Shown here one piece after another: positions 26,729-35,324 of a DNA stretch of 64,000 bases (position 1 is the stretch's first letter; every line of letters begins with the position of its first letter). The notes beneath the pieces are model-generated. The model saw only the letters and a list, made by a program, of their open reading frames with translations, did no database searches and had not been told where the DNA came from. A program made the translations under genes and the position numbers. The stretch is taken from contig NZ_RAQJ01000001.1 of NCBI RefSeq assembly GCF_003610635.1, positions 62,001 through 126,000 of the forward strand, read 5' to 3'. This stretch comes from Ichthyenterobacterium magnum (GTDB taxonomy: Bacteria; Bacteroidota; Bacteroidia; Flavobacteriales; Flavobacteriaceae).

Positions 26729-28372
26729 CTATTGCATAATCACAGTACTAAACTTTGCATTTACAACAATGGTTTTATTACTAGACAAATTACCTGTAGA
26801 AAAATTAGAAACACTTTTATTTGCCGCTTTTTCTGGATGACTAAATCGAGTTCTATTGCCTTTATATTGAAAATTATATGCAGTTGTATTTGGTAATGAA
26901 ATGAGTGCATCACTATTTTCTAAAATCACATTTAAATTATTAAATGACTCATCAATTTTAGCAATTGAAAAGTCGCCAAAACTTCCATCAATAATTGCAT
27001 TACCAGTTAAATTACCAATTGTAATATTTGAAGAGTTAGAATTTAAAACCATTCTATTAACCGTTTTAATTTCTGCTTCATCAACATAATTTAAGTTTAA
27101 CTCGCCCAAACCCCATGTTGTAATTAATACTGGCGAATAAGACACATTGATGGAAGTCTCGCTTCCATCAATGTGATTTGCTACTAATGTAGAGTGTGAT
27201 ATATCTGCTTTTAAATTATAAATTACAGAACCAAACTTTAATTCGCCATGCCTAACATTCATTTTTAGCTTGGCTTTTTTAGGCATTTTAATTTTAATTG
27301 CCCTTTTTACCTTACCGCTTCTCTTCTCAAGACTTCTAGCGAGTTCTTCACGGCGCTTTTCTAGGCGCTCTTGACGTTCTTCCATGCGCTCAGCAAGTTC
27401 TTCTTCCCTTTGTGCCTGTCTCTCTACACGTTCTTCCATACGTTTTTCTAAGGCTTCGTTTCTTTCTTCTAAAGCTTTTGAACGCTCTTCCATTTCTTTC
27501 TCAAACTTCTCTCCCCAAGCTTCCATTTTTTTCTCATAATCTTTTCCCCATTCTTTCTCCATTTTTTGGCTCCACTTTTCCATTTTCACTTCCCATTCTT
27601 TACCAAATTGTTTTCCAAATTTTTCTCCCCAAGCTTCCATGTCTTTTGCCCATTTACCTTCAAACTTTTTCCCATAGGCTTCTCCCCATTTTTCCATTTT
27701 TCCTTGATAATCAGACTCACCAAACTTTCTTCCCCATTCTTTCATTTTATCTTTTAACTCTTTACCATACTTAGCTTCATATTCTTTACTCCATTTTTCA
27801 AGATACTTTTCACCATCTTTTTTATAAGCATCATAATCAAAATTAATTGAATGTAATCCATCAGGCAACTCAGGTAACTCAGGGAATTCTGGCATCTCAG
27901 GCATATCTGGCATATTTGGCATTTGTACCATTTCTGGCATCATAGGCAACTCTGGTATCTCAGGCATCTCAGGAAGTTCTGGCATATCAGCTAACTGTAT
28001 TTCTAAGTCTCTAAGCACATCTGCATAGTCACCATCAGTAGTATTTATTACAAATCCAGACCAACCATTTCTGTTTCCTTTTGATTTTATACTAACATAA
28101 TCTCCAGAACCTTCTATATTTACATTCCAATCGTCTAAAGCTTCTTTAAGCTCTTCTTTAGAGAGTTTATCACTTTCTATATAAGCTTCAATCTCAATCT
28201 TGTCTTTGTTCCATGTATCCACTTCAATTTGCACATAACTTGTATTAAGATCAATGGTTACATCTTTATCAGCATTTATAGTTTTTGATAACTTATTTAA
28301 TTTTTGCTGGGCAATTGCACTAACTGAAAAGCATAGCAAAAGCATTATTAATTTTATTTGTATTGTTTTCAT
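26729..28372 (-). CDS. DUF4097-like beta-strand repeat protein split by a Pro/Met/Glu and Trp/Lys/Glu-rich insertion
   Basis: The 547-residue protein has a signal peptide (about residues 1-22). A first block of beta strands (25-115) looks like the start of a DUF4097 adhesin-type beta-helix. Residues 128-170 then repeat PEM/PEL/PEI triplets. Residues 185-290 repeat a Trp-Gly-x-Lys/Phe pattern in a highly charged helix (MEAWGEKFGK, MEKWGEAYGK). Residues 290-350 are almost only Glu, Arg, Leu and Met (coiled coil). Beta strands resume from 360 to the end. It is the third gene of an operon with an ECF sigma factor and a membrane protein, which suggests an envelope function under that sigma. No enzyme motif is seen. 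Confidence 0.75.
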   Translation of the reverse strand: MKTIQIKLIMLLLCFSVSAIAQQKLNKLSKTINADKDVTIDLNTSYVQIEVDTWNKDKIEIEAYIESDKLSKEELKEALDDWNVNIEGSGDYVSIKSKGNRNGWSGFVINTTDGDYADVLRDLEIQLADMPELPEMPEIPELPMMPEMVQMPNMPDMPEMPEFPELPELPDGLHSINFDYDAYKKDGEKYLEKWSKEYEAKYGKELKDKMKEWGRKFGESDYQGKMEKWGEAYGKKFEGKWAKDMEAWGEKFGKQFGKEWEVKMEKWSQKMEKEWGKDYEKKMEAWGEKFEKEMEERSKALEERNEALEKRMEERVERQAQREEELAERMEERQERLEKRREELARSLEKRSGKVKRAIKIKMPKKAKLKMNVRHGELKFGSVIYNLKADISHSTLVANHIDGSETSINVSYSPVLITTWGLGELNLNYVDEAEIKTVNRMVLNSNSSNITIGNLTGNAIIDGSFGDFSIAKIDESFNNLNVILENSDALISLPNTTAYNFQYKGNRTRFSHPEKAANKSVSNFSTGNLSSNKTIVVNAKFSTVIMQ

Positions 28373-28386
28373 GTGTTTATATTATT

Positions 28387-28953
28387 TTAAGAAATACTCG
28401 CTTGTGTTTCTGGAGTATTTAAATCTTTTAACTGTTCTTTTAAGCGATACAATAGGTTAAGACGTAGTTTTAAATTATCTATTAGAGCACTAACTGTTAA
28501 CTCATTAGGGCCATGATCCGTTAGCTCAATAGATAAACGCTCGTATTCTTTATTTAATTCTTCAAGACGTAAAACATAACTATCAAACAACTCTTTGTTA
28601 TCTGGCGTTAGCTTTACTTTAGATAATTCTAAATTAATATTAGCCAAATAATAATTTTCTACCTTTTTTAAGTCTGGTGAAATGTCTCCAAGTGTTTTTA
28701 AATTTGTAACGACTTCTTCGCCTTTAATTGACTTTATTGGAGTTTGATTAAAATACGTATATGCTCCAAAACTCAGGCAGAAAAAGACGGCAGCACTTGC
28801 AGCAATTTGTAACCAACTGAAACGTTTTTTGATTGATGGTGTTAAAAGCGACTCATCTAATTTTTCTAAAAATCGAGCCTCATGTCCGTTAGGCATTTTT
28901 AAGTTGGATACCTTTTGTTCGTTTTCAAACAGTTTTCTAATATCTTGTGCCAT
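28387..28953 (-). CDS. Single-span membrane protein, probable anti-sigma partner
   Basis: The 188-residue protein has a cytoplasmic N-terminal part (1-45), one membrane segment (about 46-66, LQIAASAAVFFCLSFGAYTYF) and a helical periplasmic part (90-185). The gene overlaps the ECF sigma gene by 17 bp (28937-28953), the classic arrangement of a sigma factor and its membrane anchor. No zinc-binding ZAS motif (HxxxCxxC) is visible, so it would be a non-canonical anti-sigma factor. It precedes the DUF4097-like gene by 14 bp. Confidence 0.7.
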   Translation of the reverse strand: MAQDIRKLFENEQKVSNLKMPNGHEARFLEKLDESLLTPSIKKRFSWLQIAASAAVFFCLSFGAYTYFNQTPIKSIKGEEVVTNLKTLGDISPDLKKVENYYLANINLELSKVKLTPDNKELFDSYVLRLEELNKEYERLSIELTDHGPNELTVSALIDNLKLRLNLLYRLKEQLKDLNTPETQASIS

Positions 28954-29488
28954 TTTGAATTGGTGTTAATAGTTCTTTTAATTTTACTTTTCCTCTAGAT
29001 AATTGCGTTCGAGAAGCGACTTCAGTAATATTTAATATTTCTGAAATTTCTTGATGGTCATAACCTTCAACTAAATACAACATAACTACATATTTGTATT
29101 TATCTGGAAGCCTTTTAATAGCCTCTTTAACTTCATCTAACGTAATTGTATCATCAACTAACCATTCGCTTTCATAAGTTTCATCAACTACTTTGAGGTG
29201 CACCTCATCTAACTCAAGCATTTTTTGCTTTTTAGATTTTAGTAAATCGATACTTTTATTAATTACGATACGTTTTAACCAAGCTCCAAAAGTGACTTCT
29301 GCTTTGTATTGATCTAGCTTTGCAAATGCTTTAATAAAGGCTTCTTGTACGATATCTTCAGCTTCCATAGAATCCTTTACAAATCGCATAGCAACAATAT
29401 ACATACCATCACAATATTGATTGTATAGCTTTAATTGCGCAACACGATTGTTTTGCTTGCATTTTTCAATAATATCTACTTGAAACAT
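28937..29488 (-). CDS. ECF sigma factor
   Basis: The 183-residue sigma-70 family protein has region 2 (YIVAMRFVKDSMEAEDIVQEAFIKAF, about 29-56) and region 4 (LPDKYKYVVMLYLVEGYDHQEISEIL, about 128-155, with helix-turn-helix). No region 3 is present, as is normal for ECF factors. The downstream overlapping membrane protein is the probable regulator and the DUF4097-like gene a probable target. The promoter is not obvious in the 184-bp divergent spacer shared with DUF2911. Confidence 0.95.
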   Translation of the reverse strand: MFQVDIIEKCKQNNRVAQLKLYNQYCDGMYIVAMRFVKDSMEAEDIVQEAFIKAFAKLDQYKAEVTFGAWLKRIVINKSIDLLKSKKQKMLELDEVHLKVVDETYESEWLVDDTITLDEVKEAIKRLPDKYKYVVMLYLVEGYDHQEISEILNITEVASRTQLSRGKVKLKELLTPIQNGTRY

Positions 29489-29632
29489 GCTTTAGTTTGC
29501 TTTTGGTTTTTGATTAGTTCACTTTAAAGACGATACAAAAAAGTAAGTGTTGCAAAATTTAATCATTTTTTTAAAGTGTAAGAAATTTTATTAAAACAAC
29601 GTTAAGTATATATTAGATTTTGTTTTTAAAAT

Positions 29633-29640
29633 TATCTTTG
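29633..29640 (+). promoter_or_regulatory. Likely -7 element for the DUF2911 gene
   Basis: TATCTTTG matches TAnnTTTG 32 bases before the ATG at 29673. A TTG upstream is at the wrong distance. Confidence 0.45.
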
Positions 29641-29672
29641 CAATTCAACTCGTTTTTTTTTATCCTTTTACT

Positions 29673-30248
29673 ATGAATACGTTTTTAAAGCGACTCTTAA
29701 TTTTACTTTCAATTATTGCAATTGGGTTATTTTTATATTCTTATTTTGTTGAAGATATTTTCTCAAAACGTTTGAGCCCAAAAGATACTGTTGAGTTTAA
29801 ACTTAATGACCTTGAGTTAAACGTATTTTATAATAGACCATCAAAAAAAGGACGTGAAATATTTGGCGCATTAGTCCCTTACAATAAGGTTTGGCGTACT
29901 GGAGCAAATGAAGCCACCACATTCTCTACCAATAAAAATTTAATGATTGAAGGTCATTATCTTCCTTATGGAGATTATACCTTGTGGACAATCCCAAATG
30001 ATACATCTTGGCAAGTTATGTTTAACTCAAAGCAATATCCTTGGGGAGTTAACGAGCAAATGCAACCTATGCGTGAGCCAAAATTTGATCTTATAAATAT
30101 TAATGTTCCTACAGAAAATTTAAATACTATTGTAGAGCAATTTACCATTGCTTTTGATAACACTACAGATAATCTCAAACTAACTATGGCTTGGGATAAT
30201 ACAAAAATTGCTGTACCTTTAAAAGTAATAAAGGATGCTAATGACTAA
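29673..30248 (+). CDS. DUF2911 domain protein, membrane-anchored
   Basis: The 191-residue protein has an N-terminal membrane segment (LLILLSIIAIGLFLYSYF, about 8-25). A DUF2911 domain follows, recognisable from YNRPSKKGREIFGALVPYNKVWRTGANEAT and LPYGDYTLWTIP. DUF2911 proteins are common in Bacteroidota; the fold is a beta sandwich and the function is unknown. The segment probably anchors the domain in the periplasm. MeaB follows after 6 bp, so the two are co-transcribed, although no shared function is evident. Confidence 0.88.
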   Translation: MNTFLKRLLILLSIIAIGLFLYSYFVEDIFSKRLSPKDTVEFKLNDLELNVFYNRPSKKGREIFGALVPYNKVWRTGANEATTFSTNKNLMIEGHYLPYGDYTLWTIPNDTSWQVMFNSKQYPWGVNEQMQPMREPKFDLININVPTENLNTIVEQFTIAFDNTTDNLKLTMAWDNTKIAVPLKVIKDAND

Positions 30249-30254
30249 GGAATT

Positions 30255-31334
30255 TTGACTAAAAAACCCAAAACTTCTGCTTTACAAGAAAAAGATGGTG
30301 TTTCTCAATCTGAAATCACCAATACTATTTCTATAGAAAACATTCAACTAAAACGAAAAGCACAACCAAGCTCTACTGAGCTAGTAGCTCAAATTATAAA
30401 AGGAAATATTACAGCATTAAGTAGAGCTATCACACTTGTTGAAAGCTCAAATATAAATCATTCTAAAAAAGCTAATGACGTCATTAAGCAATGCTTACCG
30501 TATGCAAACTCATCGGTTAGAATTGGAATAACTGGTGTTCCTGGCGTTGGCAAAAGCACCTTTATTGAAGCTTTTGGAACTCACCTCACAAATCTTGGTA
30601 AAAAAGTAGCCGTTTTAGCTGTTGACCCAAGTAGTTCTTTAAGTAAAGGAAGTATTCTTGGTGATAAAACAAGAATGGAAGATTTGGTTAAAAATAAAAA
30701 CGCATTTATTCGTCCTTCTCCTTCTGGTGATTCTCTTGGAGGTGTTGCACGAAAAACACGTGAAACCATAATTTTATGTGAAGCTGCTGGTTTTGATACT
30801 ATTGTTATAGAAACCGTTGGTGTTGGTCAGAGTGAAACTGCTGTGCATAGCATGGTAGATTTTTTTTTATTGTTAAAACTTGCTGGAGCTGGTGACGAAT
30901 TGCAAGGTATTAAACGTGGCATTATAGAAATGGCTGATGCAATTGCAATAAATAAAGCCGATGGAGACAATTTAAAATCGGCTAAACTTGCAAAAGTTGA
31001 ATTTAATAGAGCGCTGCATTTGTATCCTCAAAAAGCATCTAACTGGCAACCTAAAGTTACGCTTTGCAGTGCTTTAAAAAATAAAGGTATTTCTGAAATT
31101 TGGCAATTGATTGAAAATTATATTGAGCATACAAAAAATAATAGCTTTTTTAATATAAACAGAACCGAACAAAATAAATTTTGGTTGTTGCAAACTATTG
31201 AAGAACGCTTAAAATCTGATTTTTTTAATCAATCTCAAATCAAAAAAGAGCTCAAATCTCAATTACAATTAATTGAAGCTGGAAAAATAACACCTTTTGC
31301 TGCTGCAGAATATTTATTGAACCTTAAAAATTAG
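30255..31334 (+). CDS. meaB: Methylmalonyl-CoA mutase-associated GTPase MeaB
   Basis: The 359-residue protein is a G3E-type P-loop GTPase that loads and protects adenosylcobalamin on methylmalonyl-CoA mutase. Visible are Walker A GVPGVGKST, the VDPSSSLSKGSILGDKTRM switch region, ETVGVGQSE and the guanine-specificity motif NKADGD. The C-terminal dimerisation helices are intact. The only plausible start in this frame is TTG at 30255 just after the DUF2911 stop; the first 55 residues are weakly conserved, so translation might begin slightly later. The mutase is not in this window. The end overlaps the convergent epimerase gene by 11 bp. Confidence 0.93.
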   Translation: MTKKPKTSALQEKDGVSQSEITNTISIENIQLKRKAQPSSTELVAQIIKGNITALSRAITLVESSNINHSKKANDVIKQCLPYANSSVRIGITGVPGVGKSTFIEAFGTHLTNLGKKVAVLAVDPSSSLSKGSILGDKTRMEDLVKNKNAFIRPSPSGDSLGGVARKTRETIILCEAAGFDTIVIETVGVGQSETAVHSMVDFFLLLKLAGAGDELQGIKRGIIEMADAIAINKADGDNLKSAKLAKVEFNRALHLYPQKASNWQPKVTLCSALKNKGISEIWQLIENYIEHTKNNSFFNINRTEQNKFWLLQTIEERLKSDFFNQSQIKKELKSQLQLIEAGKITPFAAAEYLLNLKN

Positions 31335-32262
31335 CCTTAAACCATTCTACCTGTTTTTTAACAGCTTCTAACAACGTAGTTTGCGGATTATAATTAAGCA
31401 GGTTTCTTGCTTTATCAATATTTGCTTTTGTTCTCGATTGATCACCTGGTCGTTTCGGGATTACGTTAATTGCAATTGGTTTTCCTAAAACTTGCTCAAC
31501 AGCTTCAATACCTTCTTGTGTGGTATGCTCTACTTCGGTTCCTAGATTTATAATTTCACCATCTACAATAGACTCCTTACCAATAACACTTACAACTCCA
31601 TCAACAATATCTCCAACATAGGTAAAACTTCGTAAATGCTTATCGCTACCTTCAAACAAAGGAAAGGCTTCACCTTTTAAACCTAAATCTATAAGTTTAG
31701 TATACATTTTTTCTGGTCGTTCTCTTGGTCCAATTACAGAATAGAGCCTTAAAGAGCAAGCTTTAAAACTAAATCCTCTACTTTTTTGAAGCACTAATTG
31801 TTCTGCAGTTAATTTAGTAACGCCATAATGAGATGCTGGCTTTGGGGCAACACTTTCTGGATATGTAGCTTCTATACCATAAATAGAAGACGTCCCAATA
31901 TTTACAAACAAACTTAAGCTCTTACATGTTTGAGCATAATCTATTAAGTTTTTTGTAGCAATTATATTATTTGTAAAATAATCTTCAAACGTAGAAGTTG
32001 ATGAAATTCCAGGTTGAGCAGCGAAATGAAAAATATAATTGATATCGTTAGGCAAGACTTCAGCTAAATTAGAATCCCTCAAATCTTGCTTTATAATTTT
32101 AATTCCTTGATTTTTTAAAACATTAGCATTTAATTGCTTTAACTCTAAACTATAATAATCATTAAAATTATCTAAGCCAATGACTTCATGACCCAAGCTA
32201 TGCAAACGTTCAGCAGTATGTGACCCTATAAAACCAACTGCTCCAGTAACGAGTATCTTCAT
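31324..32262 (-). CDS. NAD-dependent epimerase, UDP-glucuronate 4-epimerase-like
   Basis: The 312-residue extended SDR has GAVGFIGSHTAERL at its start (cofactor loop residues 7-13). The sequence LGLDNFNDYYS is characteristic of UDP-glucuronate 4-epimerases, and the catalytic tyrosine and lysine lie in HYGVTKLTAEQL. SLRLYSVIGPRERPEKM replaces the usual RFFTVYGPxGRPDM, a noticeable divergence. It is divergent from the GT2 gene 101 bp away and may supply a uronic or related sugar for it. Confidence 0.85.
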   Translation of the reverse strand: MKILVTGAVGFIGSHTAERLHSLGHEVIGLDNFNDYYSLELKQLNANVLKNQGIKIIKQDLRDSNLAEVLPNDINYIFHFAAQPGISSTSTFEDYFTNNIIATKNLIDYAQTCKSLSLFVNIGTSSIYGIEATYPESVAPKPASHYGVTKLTAEQLVLQKSRGFSFKACSLRLYSVIGPRERPEKMYTKLIDLGLKGEAFPLFEGSDKHLRSFTYVGDIVDGVVSVIGKESIVDGEIINLGTEVEHTTQEGIEAVEQVLGKPIAINVIPKRPGDQSRTKANIDKARNLLNYNPQTTLLEAVKKQVEWFKANF

Positions 32263-32336
32263 TATAATTTTTTAGATATCACAAAATAACGCTTTTTATG
32301 TAAATAAGAATTACTTACTGTTAGATAAAAAAAGAA

Positions 32337-32344
32337 TATTTTTG
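32337..32344 (+). promoter_or_regulatory. Likely -7 element for the GT2-LAB_N-GT39 operon
   Basis: TATTTTTG lies 19 bases before the GT2 ATG and matches TAnnTTTG. No clear TTG is seen upstream. Confidence 0.5.
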
Positions 32345-32363
32345 CATAACTAACTTTTATTAG

Positions 32364-33077
32364 ATGAATTATAAATTCACAATTATTGTTCCTGTTTATA
32401 ATGAGGAAGACAATTTAGAACGTGTTGAAAAAGAACTTCTTGCTTATAGCAAAATTGCAACACAACCCACCACAATTTTATTTGTAAATGACGGCTCAAA
32501 AGATAGTAGTCAAACCCACATTGAAACTATTTGTAATAGAAACGAAAACTTTAACTATATTTTATTTAAAGAGAATAGAGGTTTAAGTGCAGCTATTAAA
32601 GCTGGTTTTGACCATACAAACACAGAATTGGTTGGTTATATAGATTCTGATTTACAAACTGCTCCAGAAGATTTTAATTTGCTCTTAGAACATATTGGCG
32701 AATACGATTTAGTTACAGGTGTTAGATCTAATAGAAAAGATAGTTTTGTAAAAAACATGTCCTCAAAAATTGCTAACGGAATTCGTCGTAGCTTCACACA
32801 CGATGGTATGGATGATACCGGTTGCCCTTTAAAAGTTATTAAAACTGAGTATGCAAAACGCATCCCGATGTTTAAAGGCTTGCATCGTTTTTTACCAGCC
32901 ATGATTCTTTTACAAGAAGGTAAAGTGATTCAAATTTCTGTTCAGCATTTTCCAAGAATTGCTGGTACTGCAAAATTTGGCGTTTGGAACAGGCTTCTTG
33001 GTCCTTTAATGGATTGCTTTGCTTATTTATGGATGAAAAAAAAATACATTAATTATCAGGTTGCCAAAAAGAGTTAA
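32364..33077 (+). CDS. GT2 glycosyltransferase, polyisoprenyl-phosphate sugar transferase-like
   Basis: The 237-residue protein is a GT-A fold family 2 enzyme: IIVPVYNEEDNLERV (9-23), FVNDGSKDSS and YIDSDLQTAPEDF with the metal-binding DxD-like DSD. It has no membrane segment apart from a weak C-terminal one. DPM1/ArnC-like enzymes of this size make undecaprenyl-phosphate sugars from nucleotide sugars at the inner membrane. The following LAB_N and GT39 genes (1-bp and 20-bp overlaps) form a make-flip-transfer series. The sugar is unknown. Confidence 0.9.
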   Translation: MNYKFTIIVPVYNEEDNLERVEKELLAYSKIATQPTTILFVNDGSKDSSQTHIETICNRNENFNYILFKENRGLSAAIKAGFDHTNTELVGYIDSDLQTAPEDFNLLLEHIGEYDLVTGVRSNRKDSFVKNMSSKIANGIRRSFTHDGMDDTGCPLKVIKTEYAKRIPMFKGLHRFLPAMILLQEGKVIQISVQHFPRIAGTAKFGVWNRLLGPLMDCFAYLWMKKKYINYQVAKKS

Positions 33078-33712
33078 TGAGTAATTGGGTTATATATAGC
33101 ATAGGTTTTTTGGCTCAGATTTTATTCTCATCTAGATTAATTATACAATGGATTACTTCTGAAAAACAAAAACGTGTTATCACACCTACGCTTTTTTGGA
33201 CCTTAAGTTTACTAGCTTCGGTACTTCTTTTTATTTATGGCTATTTACGTTATGATTTTGCCATCATGCTTGGTCAATCACTAACATATTATATATATAT
33301 TAGAAACCTACAACTTCAAAATCAATGGAAAAAATTTCCAAAAATAGCACGTTGGTTTTTAGTTATTTTCCCTTTACTTATTGTTATTTATTATTTCAAT
33401 AATAATAAGATCGACGTAAATCTTTTATTTAAAAATGAAGCCATTCCTTTTTGGTTATTAGGTTTAGGCATTATTTCTCAGGTCATTTTCACACTTCGGT
33501 TTGTTTATCAATGGTTATATTCTGAAGCAAAGAAAACCTCAACATTACCTTTTGGGTTTTGGTTGTTAAGTCTTGTTGGTTCTATTCTTATTTTAACTTA
33601 TGCCTTTATAAGAAAAGATCTAGTTTTAATTTTAGGCCATGGTTTAGGCTCTATAATCTATTTAAGAAACATTTACTTAATCCACAAAGCAGATGCTACA
33701 GAAGCTTCATAA
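33077..33712 (+). CDS. Duplicated LAB_N (lipid-A-disaccharide synthase N-terminal-like) membrane protein, possible flippase
   Basis: The 211-residue membrane protein contains two copies of the three-helix LAB_N module. Copy 1 (residues 5-75) has FLAQILFSSRLIIQWITSE; copy 2 (127-205) has IISQVIFTLRFVYQWLYSE. Both continue with a FW.LSL..S....YG/A segment and end near IYIRN/IYLRN. The enzyme part of LpxB is missing. Two related triple-helix bundles in one chain resemble SWEET/PQ-loop-type carriers. Between a polyisoprenyl-phosphate GT2 and a GT39 transferase, it is a good candidate for the lipid-linked sugar flippase. This is inference. Confidence 0.85.
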   Translation: MSNWVIYSIGFLAQILFSSRLIIQWITSEKQKRVITPTLFWTLSLLASVLLFIYGYLRYDFAIMLGQSLTYYIYIRNLQLQNQWKKFPKIARWFLVIFPLLIVIYYFNNNKIDVNLLFKNEAIPFWLLGLGIISQVIFTLRFVYQWLYSEAKKTSTLPFGFWLLSLVGSILILTYAFIRKDLVLILGHGLGSIIYLRNIYLIHKADATEAS

Positions 33713-35324
33713 AAATCCGATACTAACAATAGCCTTTTTGGTTATCATCATGCTTGGGTTTAATCTAGATGCCTTACAAGTAAGCATTATGGAAGCGCGT
33801 AATTTTATTACAGCAAGAGAAATGTTAGTAGATAACAATTGGCTTCTAACAACAATGAATGGTGAAGCGCGTTATCAAAAACCACCATTACCAGCTTGGA
33901 TTAGCACTGTTTTTGCTTTTGTTCTTGGCATAAAAAATGTGTTTGCATATAGGCTTCCTGCATTACTTTTTATAATTATTACAGGAATTTATACGTACCT
34001 CATTTCAAAAAAAATAGTTTCAAATTCTGTACATAGTTTTAATAATGCATTAATTATTATCACGTCATTTTATGTTATAGGTATCACTTTTGAAGCACCT
34101 TCAGATATATTTACACATAGCTTCATGCTTATTGGTATGTATTATCTTTTTCAACTCTTTAGTAACTATGGTAATTATTTAAAGCACAGTATAATTGCTG
34201 GTGTTTTTATTGGTCTTTCTATATTGAGTAAAGGTCCTGTATCATTTTATGTATTATTACTGCCCTTTTTATTAGCCTACGGATTTTCATACAAATACAA
34301 GTTTAACAAGCGTCTTTTATTTTCGTTTTTACTTTGCCTTATTATAGCATTGATTGTTGGTGGTTGGTGGTATTTATATGTTAGAGTTTATGATGCTGAA
34401 ACATTTACTGCTATTGCAAAAAAAGAAACTGGAAACTGGTCTAGTTATAATGTAAGGCCTTTTTATTATTACTGGAGCTTTTTTACACAAAGTGGATTAT
34501 GGACCATTCCAGCATTTATTGCGCTTATTTATCCATATTTAAAAACTAGAGTTTCAAACTTAAAAGCTTACAAGTTCAGTTTTTATTGGACTATTTTTGC
34601 AGTGGTCTTACTCTCTATAATTCCTGAAAAAAAATCAAGATATTTAATGCCAGTTTTAATTCCGTTGGCAATCAATACAGGGTTTTATATTGAGTATTTA
34701 ATACGAAAATTTAAAGACTTAAAAGATAAAAGAGAAACTATTCCTGTATATTTTAATTTTGGGTTAATTGCCTTAATAGGAATTACTTTTCCAGTAATTG
34801 GATATATTTTTCTAGGCGAAAAACTATCTAATCATTGGCTGTTGTTCTCCTTAGCTTCTATAGTCTTATTTAATATTGGATTGTTTATTTTGATTAAACT
34901 TAGAAAGAAAAACATACAATCTGTTTTTAATCTAGCTGTTTTATTTTTTATAGCACTACTCTTTTTTGCACTGCCTTTATCTAAGCTTTTAATAAGTGAA
35001 AATTACAAACCTATTACAAGCTTGAATGAAAATGCAATGAATAAGAATTTAAACGTTTATAGTATTGACTTATTAACGCCAGAAATTGTTTGGCAATTTG
35101 GAGATAAAGTAAAAACCATAAAAAAGGGCTCTGAGTTTGTATTTCCTAAAGAACATACATTTGGTTTATTAGCTAATACTAACAATTTGAATGATATAGA
35201 AATTTTAAAAAATGACTATATCGTAGAATATCAAAATACTTACGATATAAATATTTCTGATACCAACTCAAGACAGTATAAAGACAGGTTAGTTAATCAA
35301 TATTATATTTTAACTAAGAAGTAA
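33693..35324 (+). CDS. GT39/ArnT-like integral membrane glycosyltransferase
   Basis: The 543-residue protein has about twelve membrane segments. Its first periplasmic loop EARNFITAREML follows helix 1, the place of the catalytic acidic residue in ArnT/PMT enzymes. Then GEARYQKPPLPAWIST matches the conserved KPPL signature of ArnT-like transferases. It should move a sugar from polyisoprenyl phosphate to an acceptor outside the inner membrane, classically a lipid A phosphate. The C-terminal 90 residues form a soluble periplasmic domain. The ATG overlaps the LAB_N gene by 20 bp and the stop overlaps the convergent PAP2 gene by 11 bp. Confidence 0.92.
   Translation: MLQKLHKNPILTIAFLVIIMLGFNLDALQVSIMEARNFITAREMLVDNNWLLTTMNGEARYQKPPLPAWISTVFAFVLGIKNVFAYRLPALLFIIITGIYTYLISKKIVSNSVHSFNNALIIITSFYVIGITFEAPSDIFTHSFMLIGMYYLFQLFSNYGNYLKHSIIAGVFIGLSILSKGPVSFYVLLLPFLLAYGFSYKYKFNKRLLFSFLLCLIIALIVGGWWYLYVRVYDAETFTAIAKKETGNWSSYNVRPFYYYWSFFTQSGLWTIPAFIALIYPYLKTRVSNLKAYKFSFYWTIFAVVLLSIIPEKKSRYLMPVLIPLAINTGFYIEYLIRKFKDLKDKRETIPVYFNFGLIALIGITFPVIGYIFLGEKLSNHWLLFSLASIVLFNIGLFILIKLRKKNIQSVFNLAVLFFIALLFFALPLSKLLISENYKPITSLNENAMNKNLNVYSIDLLTPEIVWQFGDKVKTIKKGSEFVFPKEHTFGLLANTNNLNDIEILKNDYIVEYQNTYDINISDTNSRQYKDRLVNQYYILTKK

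Noticed and set aside
27412-27774. A 120-codon open frame opposite the DUF4097-like gene
   Set aside because: It is the antisense reading of the Trp/Lys/Glu-rich repeats, gives a Phe/Leu/Pro-rich sequence without domain logic, and has no promoter.
35314-35324. Sequencing error at the 11-bp overlaps of convergent stops (also 31324-31334)
   Set aside because: All four proteins keep normal length and C-termini, so the overlaps are simply compact convergent ends.
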